From an uncultured Lachnospiraceae bacterium (lineage in GTDB: Bacteria; Bacillota; Clostridia; Lachnospirales; Lachnospiraceae): a stretch of 51,792 nt of DNA. Under the pieces are notes generated by a model, which did not search any database, was not told where the DNA came from, and worked only from the letters and a program-made list of their open reading frames with translations. The DNA lies in contig CACYPS010000015.1 in NCBI GenBank assembly GCA_902776305.1, positions 1 through 51,792 on the forward strand. Reading direction: 5' to 3'. The position numbers were made by a program, and so were the translations under genes. Below are positions 51,667-51,792 of the stretch, in pieces (the stretch's first letter is position 1; every line of letters begins with the position of its first letter).

Positions 51667-51792
51667 TCAGCCACTTTTCGTTCAATCATAACGATGTAGT
51701 GTTTCGTCACCCGCTTGAGCAGCGAGTTGGATGATACCTCATCCTCCATCAGCATGGAGGGCCATGCCTTTGGCTCGCGCTGCGAGCAGATA
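51592..51792 (-). mobile_element. IS21-like insertion sequence, end with terminal repeats
   Basis: The element starts near 51592, where the DUF1016 frame breaks. CCAGTGGCC recurs at 51608, 51630 and 51650, about 21 bp apart, as in IS21-family ends that carry several transposase-binding repeats. The helper gene follows on the minus strand and runs out of the window. Confidence 0.75.
51663..51792 (-). CDS. istB: IstB-like transposition helper ATPase, C-terminal fragment
   Basis: Forty-two codons and a stop are inside the window: SQREPKAWPSMLMEDE then LLKRVTKHYIVMIERKVAD. The pattern fits the end of IS21-family IstB, the AAA+ helper of the transposase. The gene begins beyond the window end. The call rests on this short piece and the flanking IS-type repeats. 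Confidence 0.7.
   Translation of the reverse strand, partial: ICSQREPKAWPSMLMEDEVSSNSLLKRVTKHYIVMIERKVAD

Noticed and set aside
1-51792. CRISPR array, rRNA or tRNA genes
   Set aside because: No regularly spaced 25-40 bp repeats with unique spacers and no rRNA or complete tRNA sequence were seen; the tandem repeats found have no spacers.

Overview
The window looks like a chromosome segment of a Gram-positive anaerobe of the Clostridia, most like a Lachnospiraceae-type gut bacterium. This is inferred from gene content (mannose-type PTS with ManO, heptad-repeat lipoprotein next to an MMPL pump, DegV, Rex, DUF1934), strong GGAGG ribosome sites, and a mid-range G+C that falls in the last 4 kb. 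No rRNA, tRNA or CRISPR array was recognised.

Layout. 1-6.4 kb: a domain-swapped, membrane-anchored GH3 glycosidase, mscL, dtd, a YfcE-type phosphodiesterase and a short sigma-like protein. 6.4-15.5 kb: an alpha-glucoside locus, with two GH13 glucosidases and an AraC regulator diverging from an ABC sugar transporter and a DUF624 protein. 15.6-19.1 kb: a manXYZ-manO PTS operon on the minus strand. 19.3-26.9 kb: TetR, MMPL/RND pump, a 1332-residue repeat-rich lipoprotein and an MntP-like membrane protein. 27.1-34.5 kb: cell-envelope genes (ddl, murF, plsC, ispE, murI) with a GntR regulator. 34.9-38.4 kb: LacI, a polysaccharide-deacetylase-like protein and Rex. 38.4-44.2 kb: a Dlt-like operon (adenylating ligase, carrier protein, MBOAT, SGNH protein) with an extra PLP-dependent decarboxylase-type gene. 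44.2-48.0 kb: flavodoxin, TetR, DegV, guaA. 48.0-51.8 kb: an AT-rich accessory tract after guaA with an XRE regulator, unknown genes and two DUF1016 genes that keep only the N-terminal domain; an IS21-like element ends the window.

Two observations stand out. Each DUF1016 gene carries a perfect 19-bp palindrome at the same place in its coding sequence, and a near copy of that gene's own palindrome sits about 33 bp before its start codon; the sequence differs between the two genes, but each pair matches. Second, the Dlt-like operon contains a fold-type-III PLP decarboxylase beside an adenylation enzyme with a changed pocket residue, suggesting that something other than D-alanine is loaded and exported to the cell surface. 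Several short dispersed elements also recur: a 70-nt element after two gene ends, and a 45-nt leader element before yfcE and plsC.
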